From positions 6,696,001-6,760,000 of the forward strand of contig NZ_CP092431.1 of NCBI RefSeq assembly GCF_022385335.1: a stretch of 64,000 nucleotides of DNA, written 5' to 3'. Under the pieces are notes generated by a model, which saw only the letters and a list, made by a program, of their open reading frames with translations, made no database searches and was not told where the DNA came from. Positions 51,970 through 60,769 of this stretch are shown here, piece by piece. Every line of letters begins with the position of its first letter. Position 1 is the stretch's first letter. This stretch comes from Streptomyces deccanensis. GTDB taxonomy: Bacteria > Actinomycetota > Actinomycetes > Streptomycetales > Streptomycetaceae. The position numbers and the translations under genes are program-made.

Positions 51970-53047
51970 GCCGATCCTGGAGGTCAGCGGCCTGGTCAAG
52001 CACTACCCGCTGACCGAGGGCATCCTCTTCAAGAAGCAGGTGGGCGCCGTGAAGGCGGTCGACGGCGTCGACTTCGCCCTCGGCCGGGGCGAGACCCTCG
52101 GCATCGTCGGCGAGTCCGGCTGCGGCAAGTCCACGGTCGCCAAGATGCTGGTCCACCTGGAACGGCCGACCGCCGGATCCATCCGCTACAAGGGCGAGGA
52201 CGTCACCAAGCTCTCCGGCCGGGCCCTCAAGACCGTCCGCCGCAACATCCAGATGGTTTTCCAGGACCCGTACACCTCCCTCAACCCCCGGATGACGGTG
52301 GGCGACATCATCGGGGAGCCGTACGACATCCACCCCGAGGTCGCGCCCAAGGGGGACCGCAGGCGCCGGGTGCAGGAACTCCTCGACGTGGTCGGCCTCA
52401 ACCCCGAGTACATCAACCGCTATCCGCACCAGTTCTCCGGCGGCCAGCGCCAACGCATCGGCATCGCCCGGGGGTTGGCGCTCCGTCCCGAGATCATCGT
52501 CGCCGACGAACCAGTCTCCGCGCTGGACGTCTCCGTCCAGGCCCAGGTGATCAACCTGCTGGACCGCCTCCAGGGCGAGTTCGGGCTGTCGTACGTCTTC
52601 ATCGCCCACGACCTGTCCATCGTGCGGCACATCTCCGACCGGGTGGGTGTGATGTACCTGGGGCGGATCGTGGAGATCGGCCGCGACGCCGAGATCTACG
52701 ACCACCCGACGCACCCCTACACCCAGGCGCTGCTGTCCGCCGTGCCCGTCCCGGACCCCGAGGCCCGCGAGCACCGGGAGCGGATCATCCTCTTCGGCGA
52801 CGTGCCCTCCCCGACGAACATCCCCTCCGGGTGCCGTTTCCGCACGCGGTGCTGGAAGGCTCAGGAACGCTGTGCGCTGGAGGTGCCGCTGCTGGCGGTT
52901 CCCGCGGAGTTCCGGCTCACCACCGGTCCGGCCGCCCACGACTCGGCCTGCCATTTCGCGGAGGAGAAACAGGTGGTGCCGCCTGACGAGCCGACGGAGG
53001 GGCCGGTGGGAAAACCCGTGGACGATCATGTGGATGAGCCAGAATAA
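51926..53047 (+). CDS. Oligopeptide ABC transporter ATP-binding protein (OppF type)
   Basis: 373 aa ([20 protein letters not shown]). Walker [18 protein letters not shown]-loop [16 protein letters not shown], signature [15 protein letters not shown], Walker [18 protein letters not shown]-loop [13 protein letters not shown]. The C-terminal Cys extension is [18 protein letters not shown] ... SACHFAEE, followed by an acidic tail. The start chosen (51926) has AGGGAG upstream inside the OppD gene. Last gene of the operon, with a bidirectional terminator at 53155-53190. Confidence 0.94.
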   Translation: MTATSTTATTAVPAEPILEVSGLVKHYPLTEGILFKKQVGAVKAVDGVDFALGRGETLGIVGESGCGKSTVAKMLVHLERPTAGSIRYKGEDVTKLSGRALKTVRRNIQMVFQDPYTSLNPRMTVGDIIGEPYDIHPEVAPKGDRRRRVQELLDVVGLNPEYINRYPHQFSGGQRQRIGIARGLALRPEIIVADEPVSALDVSVQAQVINLLDRLQGEFGLSYVFIAHDLSIVRHISDRVGVMYLGRIVEIGRDAEIYDHPTHPYTQALLSAVPVPDPEAREHRERIILFGDVPSPTNIPSGCRFRTRCWKAQERCALEVPLLAVPAEFRLTTGPAAHDSACHFAEEKQVVPPDEPTEGPVGKPVDDHVDEPE

Positions 53048-53154
53048 GCCTACAAATCGGCACCAAATGTGTTAACACGCAGGCAACTTGGCTGACGCGG
53101 TTCCGATATACGGACGCGCGAATCTACAACGCGTACGGCCGTGCGGGTGCCGTA

Positions 53155-53190
53155 AACGGGCCGGGGCTCGCCATGTAGCCCCGGCCCGTT
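53155..53190. terminator. Bidirectional terminator between the opp operon and the S9 peptidase
   Basis: Perfect 14-bp stem AACGGGCCGGGGCT (53155-53168) with AGCCCCGGCCCGTT (53177-53190), loop CGCCATGT, between convergent genes. Confidence 0.85.
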
Positions 53191-53206
53191 GCCGTACCCG
53201 CTTCCG

Positions 53207-55324
53207 CTAGACCAGGCCGAGCGAACGCTTCAGGAAGTCGACCTGGAGCAGCAGCAGGTTCTCCGCGACCTGTTCCTGCGGGGTGATGTGGGTGACGCCG
53301 GACAGCGGCAGCACCTCGTGGGGCCGGCCGGCCGCGAGCAGCGCGGAGGACAGGCGCAGCGCGTGCGCGAAGACCACGTTGTCGTCGGCGGTGCCGTGCA
53401 CGATCATCAGCGGGCGGTGCGGCTCGGCGGGCGAGGACAGCCCCTCGTCCGTGATCAGTGAACTCTTCGCGTACGCCGCCGTGTTCTTCGCCGGATCGCC
53501 GAGATAGCGCTCGGTGTAGTGCGTGTCGTACAGCCGCCAGTCGGTGACCGGGGCGCCCGCGATACCGGCGTGGAAGACGTCCGGGCGGCGCAGCACCGCG
53601 AGGGCCGCCAGCCAGCCGCCGTACGACCAGCCGCGGATCGCCACCCGGGACAGGTCCAGCGGATGCGACGTCGCCAGGTCGTGCAGCGCCTCCACCTGGT
53701 CGTCCAGGGAGAGCGTGAAGTCCCCGTCGATCTCCTTCTCCCAGGCGGGGGAGCGGCCGGGGGTGCCGCGCCCGTCGGCGACCACCACCGCGAAACCCTG
53801 GTCGGCGAACCACTGCGAGGTGAGGTGCGCGTTGTGCGCGGCGAGCACCCGGGGGCCGTGCGGACCGCCGTAGGGGTCCATGAGGACCGGCAGGGGTGTG
53901 ACCCCGTCGTAGTCGCTCGGCATAAGCAGGGCGCACGGTACGCGGCGTGCGCCCCCCTGTGTGAACCGCACGCGCGGTGACATACCGGGATTTTCGGCAT
54001 GAGATGCCACGGTCGCCACCTGCTTGCCGTCGCGCAGCACCTGAACCCGGGCGCCGGCCTGCCCCGGAACGGCCGAGACGAGTACGGTCACACCCCCGGC
54101 GCGCACCGCCGAGTGCACGCCGGGTTCCTGGGAGACGCGCTCCACGCCCAGCTCGTTCACGCGGTAGACGTGGATCTCCCCGATCTCCGGGTCGGCCGCC
54201 GCCTCGCCGGCCGAGGCCGAGACCAGCACATCGGCGTCCGCGACGTCGAGCACCGCGCGGACGTGCAACTGCGGTCCCGTCAAAGGCCGTTCGCCGACCG
54301 CCAGCACCCGCGCGCCGCCCTCGTCCGCGACACGCACGAGCCGGCCCGACGGACTCCACGCGGGCACCCCGGGGAAAAGATCAAGCCAATGTGGATCTTC
54401 GTCGGCGTGCACCATCCGGGTCGCCCCCGAGTCCGGGTCCACGGCCAGGAACAACTGGCTGCGCTGGTCCCGCGCCTGCACCAGGATCAACGGCGCACCC
54501 GCCGCTGACCAGTGCACATGCGCCAGATACGGGTAACGGGCCCGGTCCCACACGACCTCCGTGCGCGCCCCGGCGAGGTCGATCACGAAGAGCCGCACCT
54601 CCGCGTTCGCGCTCCCGGCCACCGGGTACGCCACCTGCCGTGGGTCCCTTTCCGGCTGTGCCGGGTCCGAGATCCACCAGCGGCGCACCGGCGTGTCGTC
54701 CACCCGCGCCACCAGCAGCCGGTCCGACTCCGGCGACCACCAGAAACCACGTGAACGGCCCATCTCCTCGGCCGCGATGAACTCCGCCAGACCGAGGGTG
54801 ACGTTCTCCGCCTCCTCCTCGGCGAGCGCCAGGTCGGCACCGCCCTCCACCGCGACCACCCGCAGCGCGCCGCGGGCGACATACGCGACGCGGCGGCCGT
54901 CGGGCGAGGGGCGGGGGTCGATCACCGGCCCGGGAACGTCCAGTTCACGTGCCGTCCCGGCCCGCAGCTCGGCCACGAAAAGCCGCCCTGACAAGGCGAA
55001 AGAGGCCAACTCCACGGCCGCGTCGGTGGCGTAGCCGACGATCCCGGCGCCACCCTCACGCAGGCGCTCCCGGCGCGCGCGCTCCTCGGCCGACAACTCC
55101 TCCGCGGAGCCCGCGAGCAGCGCCCCCGGGTCGGCCGCCACGCGCTCCCCGCCGTCCGGGAGGTCCATCACCCACAGCTTGTTGGCCCGGTCGGTGCCGG
55201 ACGAGGACCGCAGGAACGCCACGCGGGAACCGTCCGGCGCGACGGAGAAAGCCCTCGGCGCGCCGAGGGAGAAACGTTGGGTCCGGGCGTGTCGGCGAGG
55301 GAAGGACTCGGGCTGGGTCGTCAT
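53207..55324 (-). CDS. S9 family prolyl oligopeptidase/dipeptidyl peptidase IV-like serine peptidase
   Basis: 705 aa from the ATG at 55324 (MTTQPESFPRRHARTQRFSL); the in-frame ATG at 55345 has AAGGGGG upstream and is an alternative. The N-terminal beta-propeller (DPP IV N-terminal region) covers about residues 20-450 with VSWSPESDRLL-like WSPESDRLLVARVDDTP. The alpha/beta hydrolase domain has the nucleophile in IRGWSYGGWLAALAVLRR, the Asp in VHGTADDNVVFAHAL and the His in LSGVTHITPQEQ. No signal peptide, so it is cytoplasmic. It may degrade peptides imported by the neighbouring transporters (inference). Confidence 0.93.
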   Translation of the reverse strand: MTTQPESFPRRHARTQRFSLGAPRAFSVAPDGSRVAFLRSSSGTDRANKLWVMDLPDGGERVAADPGALLAGSAEELSAEERARRERLREGGAGIVGYATDAAVELASFALSGRLFVAELRAGTARELDVPGPVIDPRPSPDGRRVAYVARGALRVVAVEGGADLALAEEEAENVTLGLAEFIAAEEMGRSRGFWWSPESDRLLVARVDDTPVRRWWISDPAQPERDPRQVAYPVAGSANAEVRLFVIDLAGARTEVVWDRARYPYLAHVHWSAAGAPLILVQARDQRSQLFLAVDPDSGATRMVHADEDPHWLDLFPGVPAWSPSGRLVRVADEGGARVLAVGERPLTGPQLHVRAVLDVADADVLVSASAGEAAADPEIGEIHVYRVNELGVERVSQEPGVHSAVRAGGVTVLVSAVPGQAGARVQVLRDGKQVATVASHAENPGMSPRVRFTQGGARRVPCALLMPSDYDGVTPLPVLMDPYGGPHGPRVLAAHNAHLTSQWFADQGFAVVVADGRGTPGRSPAWEKEIDGDFTLSLDDQVEALHDLATSHPLDLSRVAIRGWSYGGWLAALAVLRRPDVFHAGIAGAPVTDWRLYDTHYTERYLGDPAKNTAAYAKSSLITDEGLSSPAEPHRPLMIVHGTADDNVVFAHALRLSSALLAAGRPHEVLPLSGVTHITPQEQVAENLLLLQVDFLKRSLGLV

Positions 55325-55385
55325 GGGTCCGACCATATTGGCCATGCGCCCCCTTGTGCGGCCGTGCGCCGACCGATGCGCGCGT

Positions 55386-55475
55386 ATGGATAGTTATGAT
55401 CACTACCGCTGGGTGGGTATGAACCTGCTGGCCGCTGTATGGATTTACAACTGCGTCACCCACGTCACCGGTTGA
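55386..55475 (+). CDS. Possible 29-aa membrane mini-protein
   Basis: ATG 55386 opens MDSYDHYRWVGMNLLAAVW-IYNCVTHVTG, with a short hydrophobic core and aromatic ends. No clear Shine-Dalgarno; it lies 74 nt before the next small gene. Codon use is mixed. Coding status is uncertain. Confidence 0.3.
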   Translation: MDSYDHYRWVGMNLLAAVWIYNCVTHVTG

Positions 55476-55549
55476 CTACGGCTCCGCCGTCAGCCTTCGA
55501 CAACTGCTTCGCTCCCCAGGTCCCAGGGAACTTTTGGAGGTGAGCCGCC

Positions 55550-55744
55550 GTGGCACTCTCGATTTCGGCGGTGGTGCTGCTGGCGATCATCGTCTTCATC
55601 CTGATCAAGAAGTCAGGGCTGAAGGCACCACACGCGATCATCTGCATCCTGCTCGGGTTCTATCTCGCCTCCTCGACCATCGCGCCGACGATCAGCGAGC
55701 TGACGACCAACATCGCGGGCATGATCGGCAGTATCAAGTTCTGA
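55550..55744 (+). CDS. Small two-helix membrane protein
   Basis: 64 aa from the GTG at 55550, with a strong GGAGGTGA 6-7 nt upstream. Two predicted transmembrane helices, MALSISAVVLLAIIVFILIK and APHAIICILLGFYLASSTIA, flank a short Lys-rich loop. The C-terminal part is PTISELTTNIAGMIGSIKF. Conserved as a small hypothetical in Streptomyces to my recollection. The function is unknown. mshB follows 127 nt downstream. Confidence 0.8.
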   Translation: MALSISAVVLLAIIVFILIKKSGLKAPHAIICILLGFYLASSTIAPTISELTTNIAGMIGSIKF

Positions 55745-55871
55745 CACCCCCGGCCGCCGGGGGCCTCTCCCAGGACCCGTCCCACCGGGCCCGCGACCCC
55801 CGCGGCCGACCGTCCCCGTGAAGGACCGCGCCCGGCACGGACGCGCACCGGGGGCCTCGTAGGGTGGCCCC

Positions 55872-56804
55872 ATGACGGATCTGTCCACCCGCCGACTGCT
55901 CCTGGTGCACGCGCACCCGGACGACGAGTCGATCAACAACGGCGCGACCATGGCCAGGTACGCGGCCGAGGGAGCGCGGGTGACGCTGGTGACCTGCACC
56001 CTCGGCGAGGAGGGCGAGGTCATCCCGCCCCACCTCGCCCACCTCGCGCCCGACCGCGACGACAAGCTCGGCCCGCACCGCGTGGACGAGCTGGCCGAGG
56101 CCATGAAGAAGCTCGGCGTCACCGACCACCGCTTCCTCGGCGGCCCCGGCCGCTACCGCGACTCCGGGATGATGGGCGTCGCACAGAACGACCGGCCCGG
56201 CGCCTTCTGGTCCGCCGACGTCGACGAGGCCGCGGCCCACCTGGTCGAGGTGATCCGCGAGGTACACCCCCAGGTCCTCGTCACCTACGACCCCGACGGC
56301 GGCTACGGCCACCCCGACCACATCCAGGCCCACCGTGTCGCCATGCGCGCCGCCGACCTGACCGCCGACCCCGGCTTCCGCCCCGATCTGGGCGAGCCCT
56401 GGGAGATCGCCAAGGTCTACTGGAACCGGGTGCCGCGCGGGGTGCTCCTGGAGGGCTTCGGCCGGCTCCGCCGCGATCTCGCCGAGCCCGGACGGCTGCC
56501 GTTCGAACGGGCCGCGAGCGTGACCGATGTGCCCGGAGTGGTGGACGACCACATCGTCACCACCGAGATCGACGGCACCGACTTCGCGGCAGCGAAGGCC
56601 GCCGCGATGCGCGCGCACGCCACCCAGATCGAGGTCGCCGAGCCGTACTTCGTCCTCTCCAACCGGCTGGCCCAGCCGCTGCTGACCACCGAGTACTACG
56701 AGTTGGTCCGGGGCAGACGCGAAGGCGGGAGCCGGGAGAGCGACTTGTTCGAGGGGATTCCCGGCATCTCTTTCGAGGAACAGCAGAACGGAACGGCCCT
56801 GTGA
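55872..56804 (+). CDS. mshB: N-acetyl-1-D-myo-inositol-2-amino-2-deoxy-alpha-D-glucopyranoside deacetylase (MshB)
   Basis: 310 aa. Zinc-dependent deacetylase of mycothiol biosynthesis, converting GlcNAc-inositol to GlcN-inositol. The PIG-L/LmbE motif [20 protein letters not shown] has the zinc ligands His15 and Asp18. The third ligand lies in [17 protein letters not shown]. The [16 protein letters not shown] block distinguishes MshB from the mycothiol S-conjugate amidase Mca. Length matches characterised MshB (about 300). ATG 55872. Confidence 0.94.
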   Translation: MTDLSTRRLLLVHAHPDDESINNGATMARYAAEGARVTLVTCTLGEEGEVIPPHLAHLAPDRDDKLGPHRVDELAEAMKKLGVTDHRFLGGPGRYRDSGMMGVAQNDRPGAFWSADVDEAAAHLVEVIREVHPQVLVTYDPDGGYGHPDHIQAHRVAMRAADLTADPGFRPDLGEPWEIAKVYWNRVPRGVLLEGFGRLRRDLAEPGRLPFERAASVTDVPGVVDDHIVTTEIDGTDFAAAKAAAMRAHATQIEVAEPYFVLSNRLAQPLLTTEYYELVRGRREGGSRESDLFEGIPGISFEEQQNGTAL

Positions 56805-56815
56805 TGCGTACGCAT
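56804..56815. repeat. 12-bp perfect palindrome at the end of mshB
   Basis: ATGCGTACGCAT abuts the mshB TGA and lies 54 nt upstream of the DUF6113 ATG. Could be an operator for the downstream gene; no regulator identified. Confidence 0.35.
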
Positions 56816-56868
56816 GGGTATGACACACGAGTGGTGCGCGCGCACGGCCGCCGAGAGGCGGGCCGGCG

Positions 56869-57300
56869 ATGACCGCGAAGGACCGGCCGACGAGCGGGCA
56901 AGGCCCCGCGCTCGCACAGCCGTTGACGTTCCCCCCGCTGGGGCGGGCCGCCGCGCACCTGGGACTCCTCGTGCTGGGAGCCGTGGTCGGGGTGGCCGGC
57001 GGGCTGCTCCAAGCGGCCTGGTTCCCCGGGGGGTTGCTGCTCGCGCTGCTCGGCGCGGCCGGGCTGTTCCTGGGCGGCGCCCGGGCGATGGGCGGCCGGG
57101 CCGGGGCCGTTGCGCCGGCCGCCGGCTGGATGATCTCCGTCGTCCTGCTGACGTCCACCCGGCCGGAGGGGGACTTCCTGTTCGGCGCGGGGGCGGGCTC
57201 GTACCTTTTCCTGCTCGGCGGCATGGCTGTGGCTGTGATGTGCGCCACCCTTGGGTGGGGGCGGCAACCGACCGGGTCCGACGCCCGACTTGGGAAGTGA
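56869..57300 (+). CDS. DUF6113-type membrane protein
   Basis: 143 aa from the ATG at 56869 (MTAKDRPTSGQGPALAQPLT). Four hydrophobic segments are visible: AHLGLLVLGAVVGVAGGLLQ, GGLLLALLGAAGLFLGGAR, GAVAPAAGWMISVVLLTS and SYLFLLGGMAVAVMCATLGW. In actinobacteria this protein commonly sits next to mshB, which fits the DUF6113 family. The function is unknown. It is co-oriented with mshB after 64 nt and may form a small operon with it. Confidence 0.85.
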   Translation: MTAKDRPTSGQGPALAQPLTFPPLGRAAAHLGLLVLGAVVGVAGGLLQAAWFPGGLLLALLGAAGLFLGGARAMGGRAGAVAPAAGWMISVVLLTSTRPEGDFLFGAGAGSYLFLLGGMAVAVMCATLGWGRQPTGSDARLGK

Positions 57301-57460
57301 CGTACCACTTCGCCGCAGCGGGCAGGTGCGGGTCCCGTGTGGGTTTCCCACGCGGTCGTGGGATACGCGCCGGAAGTGGCCAGTATGGTGGTGCGCGCCG
57401 CCGAGCTGCCCGCTGAGTTGAGGTCGTGACGGGCGGCGGAGCAAACCGGGAGAACCTGCC

Positions 57461-59659
57461 TTGAGTCGTGAAACTGACACTTCGTCCTCCGGGGCCAATG
57501 GGCGCGGCAGCACCGCGTACCCGTCGGGGACACCGCCGTACGGCACGCCCATGGCCACCGAGGCCGGTGCCGACGCGGCCCGGTCGGCCGCCGGCGAGCG
57601 GCCGGACGGGCCGAAGACCGAGACCACGCTGACCACGCGGGTCCGGATCAACATCCCCGGCTCGCGCCCCATCCCGCCGGTCGTGGTCCGCAAGCCGGTC
57701 GGCGACGGCGACGGCGCCGCGGACGACACCGGATCCGGGTCCGTGTCGGAGACCACCGGCACCACGGCCATGCCCGTGTTCACGGACACCCCGGCGCCCG
57801 CGCCGGAGCCGGCCGCGCCCGCCGACGACAAGCCGGCCAGCGACTGGTTCGCGCCCCGCAAGGGCGCCACCCCCGCCAAGGGCACGAACACCGGCGGCAG
57901 CAACGGCGCCGGGTTCCCCACCGGCCCGATCGGCGGCCCCGGCACCGGTGCGCCCGGTACCGGCCCGGTCGGCGGTCCCGCCACGGGTGCCCGCCCCGGC
58001 GGTACGGGCGGCCCCGGCCCGATGGCCGGCGGCCCCGGCGCACAGCCCGGCGGCCCTCGCCCGGGCGCGAGCGCGGGCTCCAGGCCCGGCGGCACGAACG
58101 GTGCCGGACTGCCCGGCGCCACCGGCGGCCAGCCGGTCGCGCCCGGCCACGGCGGCGGCACCGGCTCCTTCGACGTCTCGGCCGCGCTGGCGGGCACCAA
58201 GCCCGAGCGCGACGACCTGCCGTACTTCTCGGACAACGGCGGCCGCCCCGGCGGCCCGGACGGCCGCTCCGGCCCCGCGGGCCCCACCGGCGGCCCCGTC
58301 ACCGGCGACAGCCCGCTCGGCCCGCCGCCCGGCCAGGGCGGCCCCGGAGGCCCCGGCTACCAGGGCAACCCCTTCGGCGGCCCCGACGCCGACTTCTCCG
58401 CGCCCGCCGCCTCCGGCGGCTACGCCCGCCCCGGCGGCGGCATCAGCGACGACACCGCGGTCCTCACCCCGCAGCGGCCCGCCCCCGAACCGGGCACCCC
58501 GGGCTACGGCGGCTCCGGCGCCCTCGTCGACAACCCCTCCGGACACACCCTGACCAGCGGTATCCCCGTCGTGCCCCCCGGCACCCAGGGGGCGCCGTTC
58601 GGCGCGGGCGGCCCCGACGGCGCGGTGCAGCACACCCCGCCGAAGCTGCCCGACCCCGGCCCGCAGCAGAAGTCAGCCCCGGCGAAGAACACCAAGTCCG
58701 CCAAGCCGGCCAAGAAGAAGGGCCGCAGCAAGCTCGGCCTGCTCGTCGGCGGAGTGATCGTCCTCGGCGGCGGTGTCTACGGCGCCGGGCTGCTGATGAA
58801 CCACTCCGACGTCCCCAAGGGCACCACCGTCCTCGGCGTCGACATCGGCGGCGGCACCCGCGACGAGGCCGTCAACAAGCTCGACGCGGCCTTCGGCAAG
58901 AGCACGAACGAGGCGCTGAAGCTCTCGGTCGACGGCGAGACCGTCTCCCTCAAGCCCGACCAGGCCGGCCTCCAGTTCGACAAGCAGGCCACGGTCAGCG
59001 CCGCCGCCGTCAGCGACTACAACCCGGTCTCGGTGATCGGCGCGCTCTTCGGCCAGGAGCGCGTCGTCGAGCCCGTCATGCCCGTCGACGAGGAGAAGCT
59101 GCACGCCGCCCTCCGGCGCGCCGCCGGCAGCTCCGGCTCGGCCAGCGACGGCACCGTCAAGTACGAGGCCGGCAAGGCCGTCGCCGTCTACGGCAAGGCG
59201 GGCAAGGGCATCGCGGTCGACGAGTCCACCGAGGCCGTCGAGGAGGCGTACCGCACCCAGGTCGAGACCGGCGAGCCCGCGACGGTGCAGCTGCCGACGA
59301 CCACCAAGGAGCCGTCGGTCGACAAGGCCGAGGTCGACCGGTTCATGAAGGAGTTCGCCGAGCCGGCCATGTCGGGCACCGTGACCGTCCAGACCGACGC
59401 CGCGCACAGCATCCCGCTGAGCCCGGAGAACTCCCTCTGGAAGTTCCTGAAGGTGAAGGCCGTCGACGGCAAGCTCGTCGACTCCTACGACGAGAAGGCC
59501 CTCAAGGAGCTCTACGGCGGCACCTTCGACGGCGTCCTCATCACCCGCGGCAACGGCGAGAAGACCCCCGTCACCGTCCAGGACGTCTACGGCGCCCTCC
59601 GCCTCGCCCTGAAGAGCACGACCGACCGCACGGCGGTCATCGAGACGGACCCCAGCTAG
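57461..59659 (+). CDS. Membrane-anchored protein with two PG_binding_4-like domains
   Basis: 732 aa from a TTG at 57461 with GGGAG upstream. Residues 1 to about 420 are disordered, Gly/Pro/Ala-rich (GGPGTGAPGTGPVGGPATG). A Lys-rich stretch (KKKGRSK) and a single transmembrane helix near 425-447 (LGLLVGGVIVLGGGVYGAGL) follow. Outside the cell lie two PG_binding_4-type modules, about 450-570 (GTTVLGVDIGGGTRDEAVNK) and 600-720. These modules usually precede VanW or L,D-transpeptidase domains; no catalytic domain is seen here. A cell-wall-binding or scaffolding role is inferred. The extremely GC-rich disordered part is polymorphism-prone. Confidence 0.85.
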   Translation: MSRETDTSSSGANGRGSTAYPSGTPPYGTPMATEAGADAARSAAGERPDGPKTETTLTTRVRINIPGSRPIPPVVVRKPVGDGDGAADDTGSGSVSETTGTTAMPVFTDTPAPAPEPAAPADDKPASDWFAPRKGATPAKGTNTGGSNGAGFPTGPIGGPGTGAPGTGPVGGPATGARPGGTGGPGPMAGGPGAQPGGPRPGASAGSRPGGTNGAGLPGATGGQPVAPGHGGGTGSFDVSAALAGTKPERDDLPYFSDNGGRPGGPDGRSGPAGPTGGPVTGDSPLGPPPGQGGPGGPGYQGNPFGGPDADFSAPAASGGYARPGGGISDDTAVLTPQRPAPEPGTPGYGGSGALVDNPSGHTLTSGIPVVPPGTQGAPFGAGGPDGAVQHTPPKLPDPGPQQKSAPAKNTKSAKPAKKKGRSKLGLLVGGVIVLGGGVYGAGLLMNHSDVPKGTTVLGVDIGGGTRDEAVNKLDAAFGKSTNEALKLSVDGETVSLKPDQAGLQFDKQATVSAAAVSDYNPVSVIGALFGQERVVEPVMPVDEEKLHAALRRAAGSSGSASDGTVKYEAGKAVAVYGKAGKGIAVDESTEAVEEAYRTQVETGEPATVQLPTTTKEPSVDKAEVDRFMKEFAEPAMSGTVTVQTDAAHSIPLSPENSLWKFLKVKAVDGKLVDSYDEKALKELYGGTFDGVLITRGNGEKTPVTVQDVYGALRLALKSTTDRTAVIETDPS

Positions 59660-59698
59660 CGGCACACGGCGGACGCCGGTGGGCGGATCGCACGGCAC

Positions 59699-59738
59699 GA
59701 CGAGGGGGCACCCGGGACATCCCGGGTGCCCCCTCGTC
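59699..59738 (+). terminator. Perfect 19-bp terminator hairpin
   Basis: GACGAGGGGGCACCCGGGA (59699-59717) pairs perfectly with TCCCGGGTGCCCCCTCGTC (59720-59738), leaving only a 2-nt gap. It follows the PG_binding_4 gene by 40 nt. Confidence 0.85.
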
Positions 59739-59750
59739 ACTGTCGCGGGT

Positions 59751-59764
59751 ATGACTTCTGTCAT
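59751..59764 (+). promoter_or_regulatory. Inverted repeat ATGAC-TTCT-GTCAT upstream of the exporter/two-component operon
   Basis: Perfect 5-bp arms, 61 nt before the first gene of an operon whose last gene is a LuxR-type response regulator. DesR/LiaR-like regulators commonly bind such TGAC-N4-GTCA dyads at their own promoters. Autoregulation is inferred. Confidence 0.55.
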
Positions 59765-59824
59765 TCCGGGGTGAGGACCTCCGACACTGCCGTCCGCACC
59801 CCCCGCGCGCCCACGATGGTGCCC

Positions 59825-60769
59825 ATGACGACGACCACGACGACGCCCACCGAGGCCGCCACCCGGTCCGCGGTGGTGGCGTTCGACAACGTGACGAAGG
59901 CGTACGGCGACGTCCGGGCCGTGGACGGCCTGACGCTCGCCCTGCACCCGGGGGAGACCGTGGCCCTGCTGGGCCCGAACGGCGCCGGCAAGTCGACCAC
60001 CCTCGACCTGCTGCTCGGCCTCAGGAACCCCGACAGCGGCACGATCGACATCTTCGGCACCGGCCCGCGCGAGGCGATCACCGCCGGACGCGTGGGCGCC
60101 ATGCTGCAGAGCGGCGGCCTGATGGACGAGGTCACGGTCGCCGAACTCGTCCGGCTCGCCTGCGCCCTGCACCCCAGGCCGTACCCGGTCTCCGAGGTCC
60201 TCGCCCGCGCCGGAGTCACCCAGATCGCCGACCGCAAGGTCCACAAGCTCTCCGGAGGCCAGGTCCAGCGGGTCCGCTTCGCCCTCGCCACGGCCGGCGA
60301 CAGCGACCTGATCGTCCTGGACGAGCCCACCACCGGCATGGACGTCACCGCCCGCCAGGCCTTCTGGTCCACCATGCGCGAACAGGCCGACCGGGGCCGC
60401 ACCGTCCTCTTCGCCACCCACTACCTCGAAGAGGCCGACGCCATCGCCGACCGCGTGCTCGTCCTGCACCGGGGTCGGCTGCTGGCCGACGGCACGGCGG
60501 CCGAGATCAAGGCCAGGGCGGGCGCCCGCCGCGTCACCTTCGACCTGCCCGACGGCCCGCTCGACGAGCCACGGCTGCGGAACCTCCCCTTCCTGACCAC
60601 GCTCGACGTGTCCGGCCGTACCGTCCGCATCCAGTCCACCGACGCCGACGCGACCGTCCACGCCCTCTACGGCCTCGGTGTGTACCCCCGCAACCTGGAG
60701 GTCACCGGCCTCGGTCTGGAGCAGGCCTTCGTCGCGATCACCGCCGCCGAGGAGGCGAGGTCGAAGTGA
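59825..60769 (+). CDS. ABC transporter ATP-binding protein (DrrA/ABC-2 exporter type)
   Basis: 314 aa from the ATG at 59825 (MTTTTTTPTEAATRSAVVAF); ATG 59816 is an alternative. Walker A LLGPNGAGKSTTLDLLLG, Q-loop GAMLQSGGLMDE, signature LSGGQVQRVRFALATAG, Walker B LIVLDEPTTGMDVTARQ, H-loop FATHYLEEADA. The C-terminal regulatory region is of the drug/lipid exporter kind. The permease start overlaps by 4 nt (GTGA). The four-gene unit (ATPase, permease, histidine kinase, response regulator) resembles self-regulated exporters responding to membrane stress or antibiotics; the substrate is unknown. Confidence 0.93.
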   Translation: MTTTTTTPTEAATRSAVVAFDNVTKAYGDVRAVDGLTLALHPGETVALLGPNGAGKSTTLDLLLGLRNPDSGTIDIFGTGPREAITAGRVGAMLQSGGLMDEVTVAELVRLACALHPRPYPVSEVLARAGVTQIADRKVHKLSGGQVQRVRFALATAGDSDLIVLDEPTTGMDVTARQAFWSTMREQADRGRTVLFATHYLEEADAIADRVLVLHRGRLLADGTAAEIKARAGARRVTFDLPDGPLDEPRLRNLPFLTTLDVSGRTVRIQSTDADATVHALYGLGVYPRNLEVTGLGLEQAFVAITAAEEARSK

